Assembly (NCBI GenBank): GCA_024223125.1
Contig: JAAEOP010000554.1
Span: 1 to 33,586 of the forward strand
Direction: 5' to 3'
Source of the DNA: Chloroflexota bacterium
Lineage (GTDB): Bacteria > Chloroflexota > Anaerolineae > Promineifilales > Promineifilaceae
DNA length: 33,586 bases
Positions 7,874 through 16,466 of the stretch are shown piece by piece (position 1 is the first letter of the stretch; each line of letters begins with the position of its first letter). A program made the position numbers and the translations under genes. The notes under the pieces are model-generated. The model worked only from the letters and a program-made list of their open reading frames with translations, searched no databases and was not told where the DNA came from.

Positions 7874-8254
7874 TTATTGAGATATTTCAACGATATTTGC
7901 CAATCCATTCAAGTTGACAGCCAATTGGTTTAAGACGTTACGTCCCAATATTGCCCGACCTTGTTGATCGCCTACAACCCGTGTGCCGAAGAATTCGTAT
8001 TGCCCTATCGCCAGTTTGATCATATACATTTGTACTTGATAGCGAATATCCTGAATTCCACTTACCCAGGCTTCGCGCACACTCTCTGCGCCCAACTCAC
8101 GCAGAATCTTTTCCGGTAAAAACGTGCTATCAGATCCAGAATCAACCAGGGCCTCGATAGTTACAATCGTTTCTGGCTCTTCAATGGAACTAATCTGAAC
8201 TTCCACAACAGGCATTGGCGGATGGTAAGTACGATCATACTCATGACTGTACAT
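7874..8254 (-). CDS. Retropepsin-like aspartic protease
   Basis: 126 residues with the single-domain aspartic protease signature ALVDSGSDSTFLP (catalytic D in DSG) near residues 35-47 and a second family hallmark, AILGRNVLNQL, near 102-112. Retropepsins work as homodimers with one Asp from each chain, and the length fits. There is no signal peptide, so it should be cytosolic. It is the third gene of a compact unit, 5 bases after the DUF5678-like gene. A substrate is not evident; adjacent proteins are the obvious candidates. Family assignment is good, role unknown. Confidence 0.8.
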   Translation of the reverse strand: MYSHEYDRTYHPPMPVVEVQISSIEEPETIVTIEALVDSGSDSTFLPEKILRELGAESVREAWVSGIQDIRYQVQMYMIKLAIGQYEFFGTRVVGDQQGRAILGRNVLNQLAVNLNGLANIVEISQ

Positions 8255-8259
8255 CTTTG

Positions 8260-8676
8260 TTATTCCTTGACTGCTAGTCGCGGTGACAGTATCCGGTACG
8301 TTTCTTCTGCTTCTAGGCTCACAGGTGTAATAAGTACAAATTTGCCTGGATATTTCTGGCGCACTCGCTTGTACAGTTTACTCCCGTCTTCATCATGATC
8401 TACCAACCCTTCCTGATAAATAGCCACATGTTCGCCGGGATACTTCGCGTATAGTTCCTTGTACATAGTTTGATAAGCAGCCTCTTCGCGTTTTATTGCA
8501 GTTTGCCGATCTACATCAACATGATTCTCAGCGATCATGTCCAAATGATGGATCATAGCTTGCCATATATCCAGGTCTAACAAGACAGACTGCCGGTTTC
8601 CCTGGTTATCAGTTACATATTGAACCGTTTGCATTAATTCATTTAATTGCATATTAGCCATCCTTAACTTTGCCAT
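8260..8676 (-). CDS. DUF5678-like protein with antitoxin-like N-terminus
   Basis: About 138 residues. Residues 8-50 (LNELMQTVQYVTDNQGNRQSVLLDLDIWQAMIHHLD) resemble the strand-helix part of Phd/YefM-type proteins that ends in a 'V.l.l..W..l...l' helix. Residues 70-130 fit the DUF5678 pattern: a helix, YPGEHVAIYQEGLVDHDEDG, then LYKRVRQKYPGKFVLITPV. The ATG at 8676 overlaps the stop of the preceding gene (TGATG), implying translational coupling; a TTG one codon earlier is less likely. DUF5678 proteins have no established biochemical role. I recall them next to retropepsin-like genes in cyanobacteria and Chloroflexota, but cannot verify that here. Confidence 0.7.
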   Translation of the reverse strand: MAKLRMANMQLNELMQTVQYVTDNQGNRQSVLLDLDIWQAMIHHLDMIAENHVDVDRQTAIKREEAAYQTMYKELYAKYPGEHVAIYQEGLVDHDEDGSKLYKRVRQKYPGKFVLITPVSLEAEETYRILSPRLAVKE

Positions 8677-8876
8677 CAATACTGTTCTTGTTTTTGCCAG
8701 GCTGCTTCCGCCAGGGCTGTGGCTTCCTCTAAAGTTTTGTATGTGCCCTGAGCAAATTGCTGTTCACCTTTGGTAATAGCTACTTTCAATTCTGTAGTTT
8801 GAGCATTTGTAACCGCTTTTTGTGCCTCTTGGGACAAATCTTGTACGGTGATGATTCTATCGTGTGTTTTTAACAT
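8676..8876 (-). CDS. Shortened Phd/YefM-like antitoxin relative
   Basis: 66 residues from the ATG at 8876 (AGGGT 7 bases upstream); an in-frame ATG at 8903 is possible. The N-terminus DRIITVQDLSQEAQKAVTNA aligns with ERIISVEDLATATATAVNNA of the antitoxin at 2272-2661. The C-terminus GEQQFAQGTYKTLEEA aligns with GEEQFNEGAFKTLAES. The roughly 35 residues between those blocks, which hold the ENGRPA strand of Phd proteins, are missing. So this looks like an internally deleted paralogue that has kept both ends. It overlaps the next gene by one base and opens the three-gene unit. Confidence 0.65.
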   Translation of the reverse strand: MLKTHDRIITVQDLSQEAQKAVTNAQTTELKVAITKGEQQFAQGTYKTLEEATALAEAAWQKQEQY

Positions 8877-8983
8877 GGTAGTTACCCTATTTTGCCTATT
8901 CAAGTTAGATTGTCACAATAAAATGATGAATCGATATGATTATTATAACAGATATACGTTTTTCTCTGGGGAAATCACGGCCG

Positions 8984-11389
8984 TCATGTAGGCACACTCA
9001 CAGAAGCCTGGCTGGCGGGGGCGGCAAGGGGTTGTGATGGTTCGGTCAGGAAACCGACCGCTTCATCGGCCGTACCGTCCATATAGATGTTGAGAACACG
9101 GCCGTCGCTCACCGCCGGCACATCAATCACCTTTATCCATTCTTCCAGAGGGGCGTCTTCTGGCAAAAGTTGGCCCAATACATTGGAAGAGTCATTAAAA
9201 AACGGCCAATCAAAACGGCTGCCCTTCATATGCAAATGCAGCGGCAGTGAATGAATGCCCGATTCCACCAAATCCTGAAAAAAGTGGGTTCCATACGACA
9301 ACTCTGGCGGTTTGCCATCCTTCGCTATCGCCATTTCAATCAACACCCTCGTATTGAAAATATCAGCATATGTCACCCGCACCCCTAATTCCAAATTGGC
9401 GCTGCCCCAACGTCCCGGCCCAATCAAAATAAACCGGTTCTCTTCCAGTCGTTTGTTGAGACGGCCGATAGCCCGCCCCAATTCCAATTTTATGGTCGTA
9501 TCGGGAATCTGATTATACTTTTCCGGGTTCACAAAAATGATGGTTTGTATCTGTTCCGCTTTGCCATCAGGAATCAGACCGTGCGAGGTAAAGAGAATAT
9601 CCTCTGGCGGAATACCTTTAGGAATGGTTACATTCTCATCGGCTCGTTGGCTTAAAGGGCGGCATTGCAGTAGGTGCAACTTAAACTCCGGGTACGGGTA
9701 ATTAGGGATGACTTCAATAGCGAATTCCACATCTACCGGTGTTTTGTAGACCCTTTCTATGCGACTCAAGGCAGTACGCATCAACTGGATAAATTTTCTG
9801 TCTCTGGTGAGAAAATCAAATGTCAGTACGTAGCGGTCATCTTCATTCAATCCGCCAATGGAAACAATCTTTTGCAGATAATCTCCCTTATCATGGCTGG
9901 CGATAAAACGGAGTTTTGGGTAATTGTGATCGAGTATTTTTGTGACTGGTAGCGTCTTGAATTCATTTTCTTCCAGGTCAACCAGATCAATATACCATTG
10001 TGCATATTGGCGCATCGCTTTGGCGCTAGTTTCGGGGCGGAGTTGGGGGTGGCTTAGGGCAATCATGCGTGGGTAATCATTATCTACCCGATCAACAGCG
10101 CGGGTTCCCATCCCCCATACAATACGTAAAAAGCCATCCTCCCGCCGAATTTTATTGTTCCAACGAAAGGGATTACGGCTAAAGCCGACGCCGGCAATGG
10201 TGGGGAAATAGTAACGGTCGTAACGCTTGCCATGTACCCGTTGAATCAAAATTGCCATCCGTTCATCATAATCAATCAACCCCTGCCGCTGCCGGTACAG
10301 AATGGCGTCTGGGTTGATCGAACTGGCATACACTCGTTTAATGGCGGTCAATAAATCGGCCAGATTTTCTTCTGGCGTTCCCTGGTTGGGGCAAAAATAG
10401 CTTTGATACTTACCGGCAAAAGCATACCCAAAATTATCTTCCAATAAACTGGACGAACGCACGATAATCGGGTCTTCTCCTATATGTTCTAATAGATCGT
10501 GCAACTGCTCCACAATATCTGGCGGAAATTCGCCCCGCAAATGGGCTTCTTCAATACCAGGATATTCTTCCCGGATTTCTTTTAATGACTTGTACTTCTG
10601 GTTCATTACATTGTCCAGATTGTTTTGTAATCGAAAATCGTAAATCACTTCACTGCCGATAAAATAGGAATCGGGAATTTCTATCTGCTCACTGATATCC
10701 GGGCCTAATTCAGGCTCTTTTTTCTGCAAAATTTTCCAGGCCAGGATCATGCCCGCTGACTTGCCCCCAATTTTGCCGCCGCCAATACGACGCCGGTAAA
10801 TGCGGCGTAAATCGGCCATGTTAAACACCTTCTTAGCCACACCAATAAAGCGCAGCTGATCGCTGATCATCCCTTTGATCAGCACGACTTTAATTTCTTG
10901 TAGATGGTGCTTTACTTTTTTACGCTCGGCCGTGGGCAATGTTTCATATCGCTCTCCCTGACGAAATAGCAGCTCCCAGGGAGCAACTTCAGGATTAAAC
11001 GTTAATTCAATAGAATCTGTGGCTCCCGGCTGATTATGGTGAACTTCCTCGATGATTTGGTCGAGGAGAGTAATGCCCAGATTGTTGGCGAAGTAGGCAT
11101 CTGTCTGAAAATCACGGATGCGGTCTTTCCGTTTTTGCCAGATGTGAGCCTGCTCTGTGCCAAATGGGTCGTGCAGCCCTTCACGTCGCTGTGATTCCAG
11201 CGCTTTATCCTTCAGTTCTTTTTTAAACGCTGCCTGGTCTACAATACCTCGCCGGAACAGTTCTTCACGCATGCGGACGCGCACCTGATTGGCCAGGATG
11301 GGATATTGGGCCAATTTGATGTAAATATCAATGGTGGGGGTAATACTGCGTATTTGTTGACGGCCGATGGAGGAGGTTGGTTGGTTCAT
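8984..11389 (-). CDS. PEP/pyruvate-binding (PPDK N-terminal domain) protein
   Basis: 801 residues. The ATP-grasp nucleotide-binding half of pyruvate phosphate dikinase and PEP synthase is visible: a glycine-rich entry RRIGGGKIGGKSAG at about 200-213 and the signature IIVRSSSLLEDNFGYAFAGK at 308-327. No swivelling phosphohistidine domain and no PEP-binding barrel follow. The C-terminal half instead carries its own conserved block, including FILIGPGRWGS. It is therefore not a complete dikinase, and its product is unknown. The ATG at 11389 was chosen because upstream codons translate a simple repeat. It is divergent from the HIT gene, with a shared 105-bp spacer. Confidence 0.85.
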   Translation of the reverse strand: MNQPTSSIGRQQIRSITPTIDIYIKLAQYPILANQVRVRMREELFRRGIVDQAAFKKELKDKALESQRREGLHDPFGTEQAHIWQKRKDRIRDFQTDAYFANNLGITLLDQIIEEVHHNQPGATDSIELTFNPEVAPWELLFRQGERYETLPTAERKKVKHHLQEIKVVLIKGMISDQLRFIGVAKKVFNMADLRRIYRRRIGGGKIGGKSAGMILAWKILQKKEPELGPDISEQIEIPDSYFIGSEVIYDFRLQNNLDNVMNQKYKSLKEIREEYPGIEEAHLRGEFPPDIVEQLHDLLEHIGEDPIIVRSSSLLEDNFGYAFAGKYQSYFCPNQGTPEENLADLLTAIKRVYASSINPDAILYRQRQGLIDYDERMAILIQRVHGKRYDRYYFPTIAGVGFSRNPFRWNNKIRREDGFLRIVWGMGTRAVDRVDNDYPRMIALSHPQLRPETSAKAMRQYAQWYIDLVDLEENEFKTLPVTKILDHNYPKLRFIASHDKGDYLQKIVSIGGLNEDDRYVLTFDFLTRDRKFIQLMRTALSRIERVYKTPVDVEFAIEVIPNYPYPEFKLHLLQCRPLSQRADENVTIPKGIPPEDILFTSHGLIPDGKAEQIQTIIFVNPEKYNQIPDTTIKLELGRAIGRLNKRLEENRFILIGPGRWGSANLELGVRVTYADIFNTRVLIEMAIAKDGKPPELSYGTHFFQDLVESGIHSLPLHLHMKGSRFDWPFFNDSSNVLGQLLPEDAPLEEWIKVIDVPAVSDGRVLNIYMDGTADEAVGFLTEPSQPLAAPASQASVSVPT

Positions 11390-11423
11390 GTTGTGATTAT
11401 AGCAGGCTTGTGGGATTATATCG

Positions 11424-11480
11424 TAATCCGTAACCTGTAATCCGTAATCCGTAAACTGTATACGGAACACGGAACACGAA
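11424..11480. repeat. Simple word array GTAATCCGTAA / GGAACAC in a divergent promoter region
   Basis: Four variants of GTAATCCGTAA/GTAACCTGTAA run head to tail and pass into ACGGAACACGGAACACG just before the HIT gene. The array fills most of the spacer between two divergent start codons, so any promoters must overlap it. Confidence 0.65.
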
Positions 11481-11494
11481 AAGAGAGGCAAGAA

Positions 11495-11845
11495 ATGGCA
11501 ACAATTTTCAGTAAAATTATCGCCGGTGAAATCCCAGGCGATATTGTGTATCGGGATGAGCTGGTGACGGCGTTTCGGGATATTTACCCGCAAGCGCCAA
11601 CGCATGTACTCATTGTGCCGAATAAAGAGATTCCAACGATCAATGATTTAACGGTTGAGGATGAGGCCGTGATGGGGCGGATGCTGTTGGCGGCGCAGAA
11701 GATTGCCGCTCAGGAAGGAGTGGCGGAAGATGGCTACCGGTTGATTATCAACAACGGCAAAAATGCCCATCAGGATGTTTTTCATGTTCATATGCATTTG
11801 GTGGGGGGACGGCCGTTAGGCCCTATGCTTTTCCGTTCCAAATAA
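11495..11845 (+). CDS. hinT: HIT-family purine nucleoside phosphoramidase
   Basis: 116 residues, the standard size for HinT. The histidine triad is HVHMHLVGG, with H97, H99 and H101; the N-terminal [10 protein letters not shown] and the nucleotide-binding [11 protein letters not shown] are typical. HinT enzymes hydrolyse AMP-lysine and other adenosine phosphoramidates as cytosolic dimers. The ribosome site AAGAGAGG lies 6 bases from the ATG. It is followed at once by a stem-loop that it shares with the convergent membrane protein gene. Confidence 0.95.
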   Translation: MATIFSKIIAGEIPGDIVYRDELVTAFRDIYPQAPTHVLIVPNKEIPTINDLTVEDEAVMGRMLLAAQKIAAQEGVAEDGYRLIINNGKNAHQDVFHVHMHLVGGRPLGPMLFRSK

Positions 11846-11886
11846 GATTGGGAGATTGGAGAATCTCCTAATCTCCACTCCCAATC
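11846..11886. terminator. Stem-loop between the convergent HIT and membrane protein genes
   Basis: GATTGGGAG at the 5' end pairs with CTCCCAATC at the 3' end, and inside it GGAGA/TCTCC and AGATT/AATCT words pair again. It starts right after the HIT stop codon and overlaps the 3' end of the minus-strand gene. There is no T-run, so bidirectional terminator is a guess from its position. Confidence 0.5.
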
Positions 11887-12737
11887 CCTGTGTTAACAAG
11901 CCAAACAAGTGCGGCCGTAACCCCCCAGACCACCATCTGCATCCAAAATGTACGGGCAAAAAAATTGCTGCTGTTGGTAATGTAAAAGTAACCATCGGTG
12001 AACAGCGTGTAATGCAACAGTGGCAGGAACAGGTAGGCCACACAAAAACCGGCCAGCATCAGGGGCAGAACGCCGGGCGACGGCTGCCGCTGCCAACGCC
12101 GCCAGCCGGTTAGAAAAAAGAGCCATAGCAGCGTGACGGCCGTGACTACACCCATCAACCAGAGATATACTAGACTCCCACTGGCCTGCCAGCGCGATAT
12201 ATTTTGTAACCCCAAAAGCGTGGTTAAGAGAAAAGCCAGCCCCAGCCCATAGGAAATTAACCAGAGCAGTTGCCACGGCCGACGGGCTGCCAACCACCCC
12301 GGCAGCAGCGCCAGAGCTAAGGCAGCCAGCACGGCCGCTGTCACCTGCATTGCATTCCACAAGGGAAGCGATGGCACGTTTGCAGTCATCACAATCAGGG
12401 GAATGATTGTTGTTAGCGGCAGGGTACAAATGAGCCATACTTGCTGCCAGGGTGGGGGAACATAATCTGTTTGGAACCGACCCCACAACCAGTTTGTCGC
12501 TGTGTACAAAACCATGATCAAGCCCCCGGAAACAAATCCCGTCATCCAATAACGGCTGGCAGTGACACTACTGAAAGGAGAGGTGTCGGGCACAATCGCC
12601 CCCATATCATGGTAATAGAGAAAGACAATGTACCGGTCGGCCAGAGCAAACCAGTAAGCGGTGAGGATGAGGAAAACGGCCGTGATGGGCACGGCAAAAA
12701 GCAAAGCGATTTTCCAATTTTTTCCAAACTGTAACAT
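11868..12737 (-). CDS. Polytopic membrane protein, function unknown
   Basis: About 289 residues with eight or so predicted membrane segments (for example IALLFAVPITAVFLILTAYW near the N-terminus, a run around LWLICTLPLTTIIPLIVMT, and MVVWGVTAALVWLVNTGIG at the end). Loops are short and rich in Trp and aromatic residues. There is no transporter or enzyme motif that I recognise. The ATG at 12737 directly precedes the first helix; an upstream TTG at 12785 would only translate repeat sequence. It lies downstream of, and on the same strand as, the large secreted protein, from which it is separated by several hairpins. Confidence 0.75.
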   Translation of the reverse strand: MLQFGKNWKIALLFAVPITAVFLILTAYWFALADRYIVFLYYHDMGAIVPDTSPFSSVTASRYWMTGFVSGGLIMVLYTATNWLWGRFQTDYVPPPWQQVWLICTLPLTTIIPLIVMTANVPSLPLWNAMQVTAAVLAALALALLPGWLAARRPWQLLWLISYGLGLAFLLTTLLGLQNISRWQASGSLVYLWLMGVVTAVTLLWLFFLTGWRRWQRQPSPGVLPLMLAGFCVAYLFLPLLHYTLFTDGYFYITNSSNFFARTFWMQMVVWGVTAALVWLVNTGIGSGD

Positions 12738-12753
12738 CTCAATGAACTGGGGA

Positions 12754-12867
12754 AAGTTGCCAACTTTTACACATTCGTTTGTCAATCAACCTGAATCCCG
12801 AAAGTTGGTAACTTTTTCACCCTGATGGAAGGGCGAGAAGTTCAACTTCTTTAAGAAGTTGAACTTC
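12754..12867. repeat. Cluster of AAGTTGCCAACTT and GAAGTTCAACTTC palindromes
   Basis: Three palindromes lie in a row: AAAGTTG-C-CAACTTT at about 12754-12768, a degenerate AAAGTT...AACTTT at 12801-12815, and a 15-bp-arm perfect hairpin at 12837-12867 with a single unpaired base. The last lies 18 bases beyond the stop of the secreted protein gene and could end its transcript; it has no T-run. Confidence 0.6.
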
Positions 12868-12885
12868 TAATAAGGGAACGAATGG

Positions 12886-15800
12886 TTACGGTTTCATGAT
12901 GACAGGCAGGTAGATATAGGTCATGGAGACCTGTGCCTGGGCTGTTGTAGTAAGCGTAACAGAATCAGATGCCAGGGGATCAAGGGTGGAGGTGGCGGTT
13001 ATGATGGCCTGGTTACTATCTCCGTTAGTGGCGCTTCCCGGAATGGGAATCACCACTGTCATCGTTGTGCTGGCCCCACTTGTCAGCGTGATGCTGTGGG
13101 TGGATAGGGTGGGCGTCCAGACGCCTGATGCCGTGAGATCAAAGGTGTCTGTCAGGCTGCCACTGTTGGTGATGTGAAGGGTGTAGGTTACGGCCGTGCC
13201 TGGTGCGCCCGTCGCTGCATCATCTCCAGAAAGGGAGACGCCATAGCTGGGAGGTATAACGGCCGTGCTGGTCAGGGTGGCAGCAGCGCTGGTTGAGGGA
13301 TCAAATGTGGATGTGGCCGTGACAGAGGTCGTATCGTTGTCTGCATCGGCCGCATTGGGCGGGATAGCTACTATGACCGTAAAGGTCGAGCTGGCCCCAC
13401 TTGTCAGCGTGATACTGTTAGTGGATAGGGTGGGTGTCCAAATGCCCGACGCCGTTAGATCAAAGGTATCTGTCAGGCTGCCGCTGTTGGTGATGTGAAG
13501 GGTGTAGGTTACGGCCGTGCCCGGTGTGCCCGAAGCGGCCGCATCTCCCACCAAAGAGACACCCGCGGTTGGGGCTACATAATCACAGGTAAACGGCTCA
13601 TAAGACAAGACAACATCATCAATATAGATACCATCATCTTCCACCCCGCCATCAGATGTCAGACGCCAGCGTAAAGCCACATTTGGCTGTCCGTCTAAGA
13701 CGGAAGCATCTATCACAATTTCTGTCCATTGACTTTCGACTCCATTAAAGGAATAAAGCGGCGTACTGGTGGCCCAGGTAGAGCCGCCGTTCAGTGAATA
13801 TTCCAGATACACATAATCATACCCTGCTTCCAGCGCATATTTATACCAGCCACTCAAGCGAACATGCCGTTTGCCGGCCAGATTATATGCTGGAGTCTGC
13901 AGGTAGCTGTTGGCATTGGTGGGGTAATTACCAGAAGGGCTGTCACTCCAGGAATGGGTTGGACTATTGGACTCTACAGTGGTAATTCCCCATAAATTGC
14001 CAATACCGCCAGTTGTCCACCCCTGAGCGCCACTTTCTACGTCATTGTTGAAAACGTCGGCTTGCAGCTGTGGTACAGAAGCATTGAGGGTGAAATCTAC
14101 ATTATAAGTACCTTCAGTGCTGCTGATGATTTTATGGAAGTCCAGATCATCCCCACAATTGACTGAACTATCTAATGAGACGAGGAAGGGGGTTAGATTG
14201 GTCATCGTGGCCGAAGCAGCGATGTTGGGATAGGCGGCCGTGTCGGTATTGATGATGACGCCGGGGGTACTGCTGCTTAACACAGCCGTAATATTCGTCC
14301 CCGTAATAGCCCCTGAATTATAAAGACCTTCCCACAACAGCACATCCTGTTCACCTGGTTCCAGGTAGCCATTGTTGTTGCCAAACATAACGTCGTCATC
14401 AATTTGCACCCCCCCTTCTTCCAGATTAGGGACGGGGTTGAGATAGAAGTCTGTTGCGGTGACGCTGCCAGTCACGGCCGTAACGCCTGTTACCGTGCTG
14501 GATACGGGATACCCTGGCAGTAGTGGCCCGGCCGTTAAATTAAAGGTGTCAGCTAGTAAAGTCATGCTGTAATAACCGCTTGTGTCCGTCTGTACAGTCA
14601 ACGTTTGCGTAACAGCATTAGCCATTACCTTAACCCCACCAACAGGCTGTGAGGTGGCAGAATTGTATACATAGCCATCCAGATATGCTTTGGCCTGACC
14701 GCAAGAGGGAAACTTAAAGGAGCCAATACGGGTCTGCCAATTTGAACCGCTGGAAATATAATATTCGGTGGTAAACCAGAAGGTACAATCGTCGTTCGGG
14801 TCTACTGTCATGGTGGAATAATCACCCCAACGGGAAGAACCGAATTGGGAACCGGTTCCGGCAATGAGCGTGGTTTCAGATTGGGGTAACTGACCGGGTA
14901 TTTCACCCGCCAGGCGGCCAGAATAGCGAATGGCAGGAAACATACTACCGCTAGAGACGCTGTATCCGACGGCCATGTTGCCATCTTTGTCTACGGCCGT
15001 AGACCCCATCCAGCGGTGATGATCATCCGGCTGATAGGTAGACTGCTGTGCCAGAGCCGGGGTTCCACCCGGGTCATGAATTTCATACCAGCGCACACCG
15101 CCGACTCCGTTATTGGCTGCCACCGTATGATTAACCCACAACGATTCTACCCCTTTAATCGTGCGGTATTGCAGCTGCATCATAGGACGGAAACTCAAGC
15201 TGTCTAATAAATTAGACGTACCCAACTGCGGCACCGATTGAGCAATGACAAAATCAGCTACCGGTACGTCTACCGGGCCGGTAAAGGTGGAATTCGCCGG
15301 CGTTGTCCAGTCCACATCAAATTCCCATATCTGGAACAGGCCGGGGGGAGTAACAGTAGCAAAGTAATTTGGAGAACCCGCTGGGGGCAGATCGCCGCGT
15401 AGATTACTGGGCAGCAAAGAACCACATTCGGCATTGGTGCAGAGATCAAAATGGACTTCATTCAGTGGGCCGCCACCCATCATAGAAGTCCGGTCTAAGG
15501 CCCAGGTACGCACCCCAAAACCAGTGCCAGGAGCCACAATTTGGAACATATTGGCCGTCATATACCAGCCATCAGGCCACACGCCTAGCTTAGGGTAATC
15601 GTTCAGATAGCCGGTAAAGGCGCCGGTGTCAGCCCGCATTTCATAGAAGTACCAGCCGCCGCTGACAGGATCGTTGGTTTGGGAGACAGCAATACATTCA
15701 TAATATGGCCCAGTGTTAGAATTGAACCAGGCGAAATCGGTTACAATCCAGCGGTGGGCTATCGGATCATAAATAACGATAGGGTCGCCAGAATTACTGG

Positions 15801-16338
15801 TGTTACAAGCCGTGCCTCCCTGAAAGAAATTGTTGAACGACAGCCCTACCAGGCGAACCCCAGTAGTTTTGTCGTAGATGCCGATGGAGGTGTTTACCGT
15901 TTGGATATAATGGTTGGGGCCAACATCGCCGTTTGTGTCGGGAGGGTGGCCAGAGCCAAATGTATTAAAATCCAGCCCAGGGAAATTGGCAATGGGGTTG
16001 GGCATCTGGCCGGAACCGAATTGAGCCTGGATGACGGTGTCTTGCCAGCCCGCCAATTGGGGGGCGCTGCCTTTGGGCTCCTGACCGGGAATGTATTTTA
16101 AGGGCAGCGGGATAGCGGGGGAATCGCCGGTTAACTGTGATAAATGACGCAAGTCGCCATTGAATACTGTAGGATAGACTGGCGCATCGGAAAAGGGGCC
16201 TTGAATATCAAAATCGGGAACCTGATCTGTTTGAGCCTGTACACTGTCTTGTCGCTCCGGCAGGAAAGCGAATTGCATCAATAACAACACAAACATCAAT
16301 AAAATACCGAATGGGTAAAAGATGCGCTTTTGTTTCAT
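12886..16338 (-). CDS. Large secreted multidomain protein with C-terminal YLPVIMKP
   Basis: 1150 residues from the ATG at 16338, which gives a proper signal peptide: KQKR, then a long hydrophobic core, with likely cleavage near SVQAQ. An in-frame start 15 codons earlier only translates a stem-loop. Residues about 90-560 form a secreted domain opening with GHPPDTNGDVGPNHYIQ. A carboxypeptidase-regulatory-like beta-sandwich follows (LDGYVYNSATSQPVGGVKV), then a MAM/jelly-roll-like domain (VESGAQGW ... LRWRL) and two tandem 107-residue Ig-like repeats. The C-terminus YIYLPVIMKP matches a recurring Chloroflexota surface-protein ending. No catalytic residues are recognised; cell-surface adhesion or binding is the likely role. 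It lies 128 bases downstream of the radical SAM gene on the same strand. Confidence 0.85.
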   Translation of the reverse strand: MKQKRIFYPFGILLMFVLLLMQFAFLPERQDSVQAQTDQVPDFDIQGPFSDAPVYPTVFNGDLRHLSQLTGDSPAIPLPLKYIPGQEPKGSAPQLAGWQDTVIQAQFGSGQMPNPIANFPGLDFNTFGSGHPPDTNGDVGPNHYIQTVNTSIGIYDKTTGVRLVGLSFNNFFQGGTACNTSNSGDPIVIYDPIAHRWIVTDFAWFNSNTGPYYECIAVSQTNDPVSGGWYFYEMRADTGAFTGYLNDYPKLGVWPDGWYMTANMFQIVAPGTGFGVRTWALDRTSMMGGGPLNEVHFDLCTNAECGSLLPSNLRGDLPPAGSPNYFATVTPPGLFQIWEFDVDWTTPANSTFTGPVDVPVADFVIAQSVPQLGTSNLLDSLSFRPMMQLQYRTIKGVESLWVNHTVAANNGVGGVRWYEIHDPGGTPALAQQSTYQPDDHHRWMGSTAVDKDGNMAVGYSVSSGSMFPAIRYSGRLAGEIPGQLPQSETTLIAGTGSQFGSSRWGDYSTMTVDPNDDCTFWFTTEYYISSGSNWQTRIGSFKFPSCGQAKAYLDGYVYNSATSQPVGGVKVMANAVTQTLTVQTDTSGYYSMTLLADTFNLTAGPLLPGYPVSSTVTGVTAVTGSVTATDFYLNPVPNLEEGGVQIDDDVMFGNNNGYLEPGEQDVLLWEGLYNSGAITGTNITAVLSSSTPGVIINTDTAAYPNIAASATMTNLTPFLVSLDSSVNCGDDLDFHKIISSTEGTYNVDFTLNASVPQLQADVFNNDVESGAQGWTTGGIGNLWGITTVESNSPTHSWSDSPSGNYPTNANSYLQTPAYNLAGKRHVRLSGWYKYALEAGYDYVYLEYSLNGGSTWATSTPLYSFNGVESQWTEIVIDASVLDGQPNVALRWRLTSDGGVEDDGIYIDDVVLSYEPFTCDYVAPTAGVSLVGDAAASGTPGTAVTYTLHITNSGSLTDTFDLTASGIWTPTLSTNSITLTSGASSTFTVIVAIPPNAADADNDTTSVTATSTFDPSTSAAATLTSTAVIPPSYGVSLSGDDAATGAPGTAVTYTLHITNSGSLTDTFDLTASGVWTPTLSTHSITLTSGASTTMTVVIPIPGSATNGDSNQAIITATSTLDPLASDSVTLTTTAQAQVSMTYIYLPVIMKP
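12921..13562 (-). repeat. Two tandem 321-bp (107-codon) repeats in the secreted protein gene
   Basis: The two copies are offset by exactly 321 bases, judged from the shared ACGGCCGTGCC block at 13190-13200 and 13511-13521. They encode near-identical Ig-like units, each with AVTYTLHITNSGSLTDTFDL and WTPTLST. Long stretches are identical at DNA level, so the duplication is recent or kept uniform by recombination. Confidence 0.85.
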
Positions 16339-16361
16339 TTGAAAACTACTCTGTAAATAGC

Positions 16362-16405
16362 CACGAATTACACTAATTCCCACTAATTTTTCGTGTTAAT
16401 TCGTG
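16362..16405. repeat. ACGAATTACAC-type inverted repeat upstream of the secreted protein
   Basis: CACGAATTACAC (16362-16373) faces GTGTTAATTCGTG (16393-16405), with further TAATT and TTCGTG words between and after. It sits just upstream of the secreted protein start and resembles the locus-specific word stem-loops seen elsewhere in the window. Confidence 0.6.
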
Positions 16406-16466
16406 AAATTCGTAGCAACAATTTCATTCATAGTGGTGGACAGAAGCCCGTGAAGTCTCCTGTTTA

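Noticed and set aside
11390..11605. 72-residue N-terminal extension of the PPDK-like protein
   Set aside because: It runs through the GTAATCCGTAA array and into the divergent HIT gene.
13265..13498. Plus-strand frames opposite the Ig-like repeats
   Set aside because: Antisense shadows of a strongly coding, repetitive gene.
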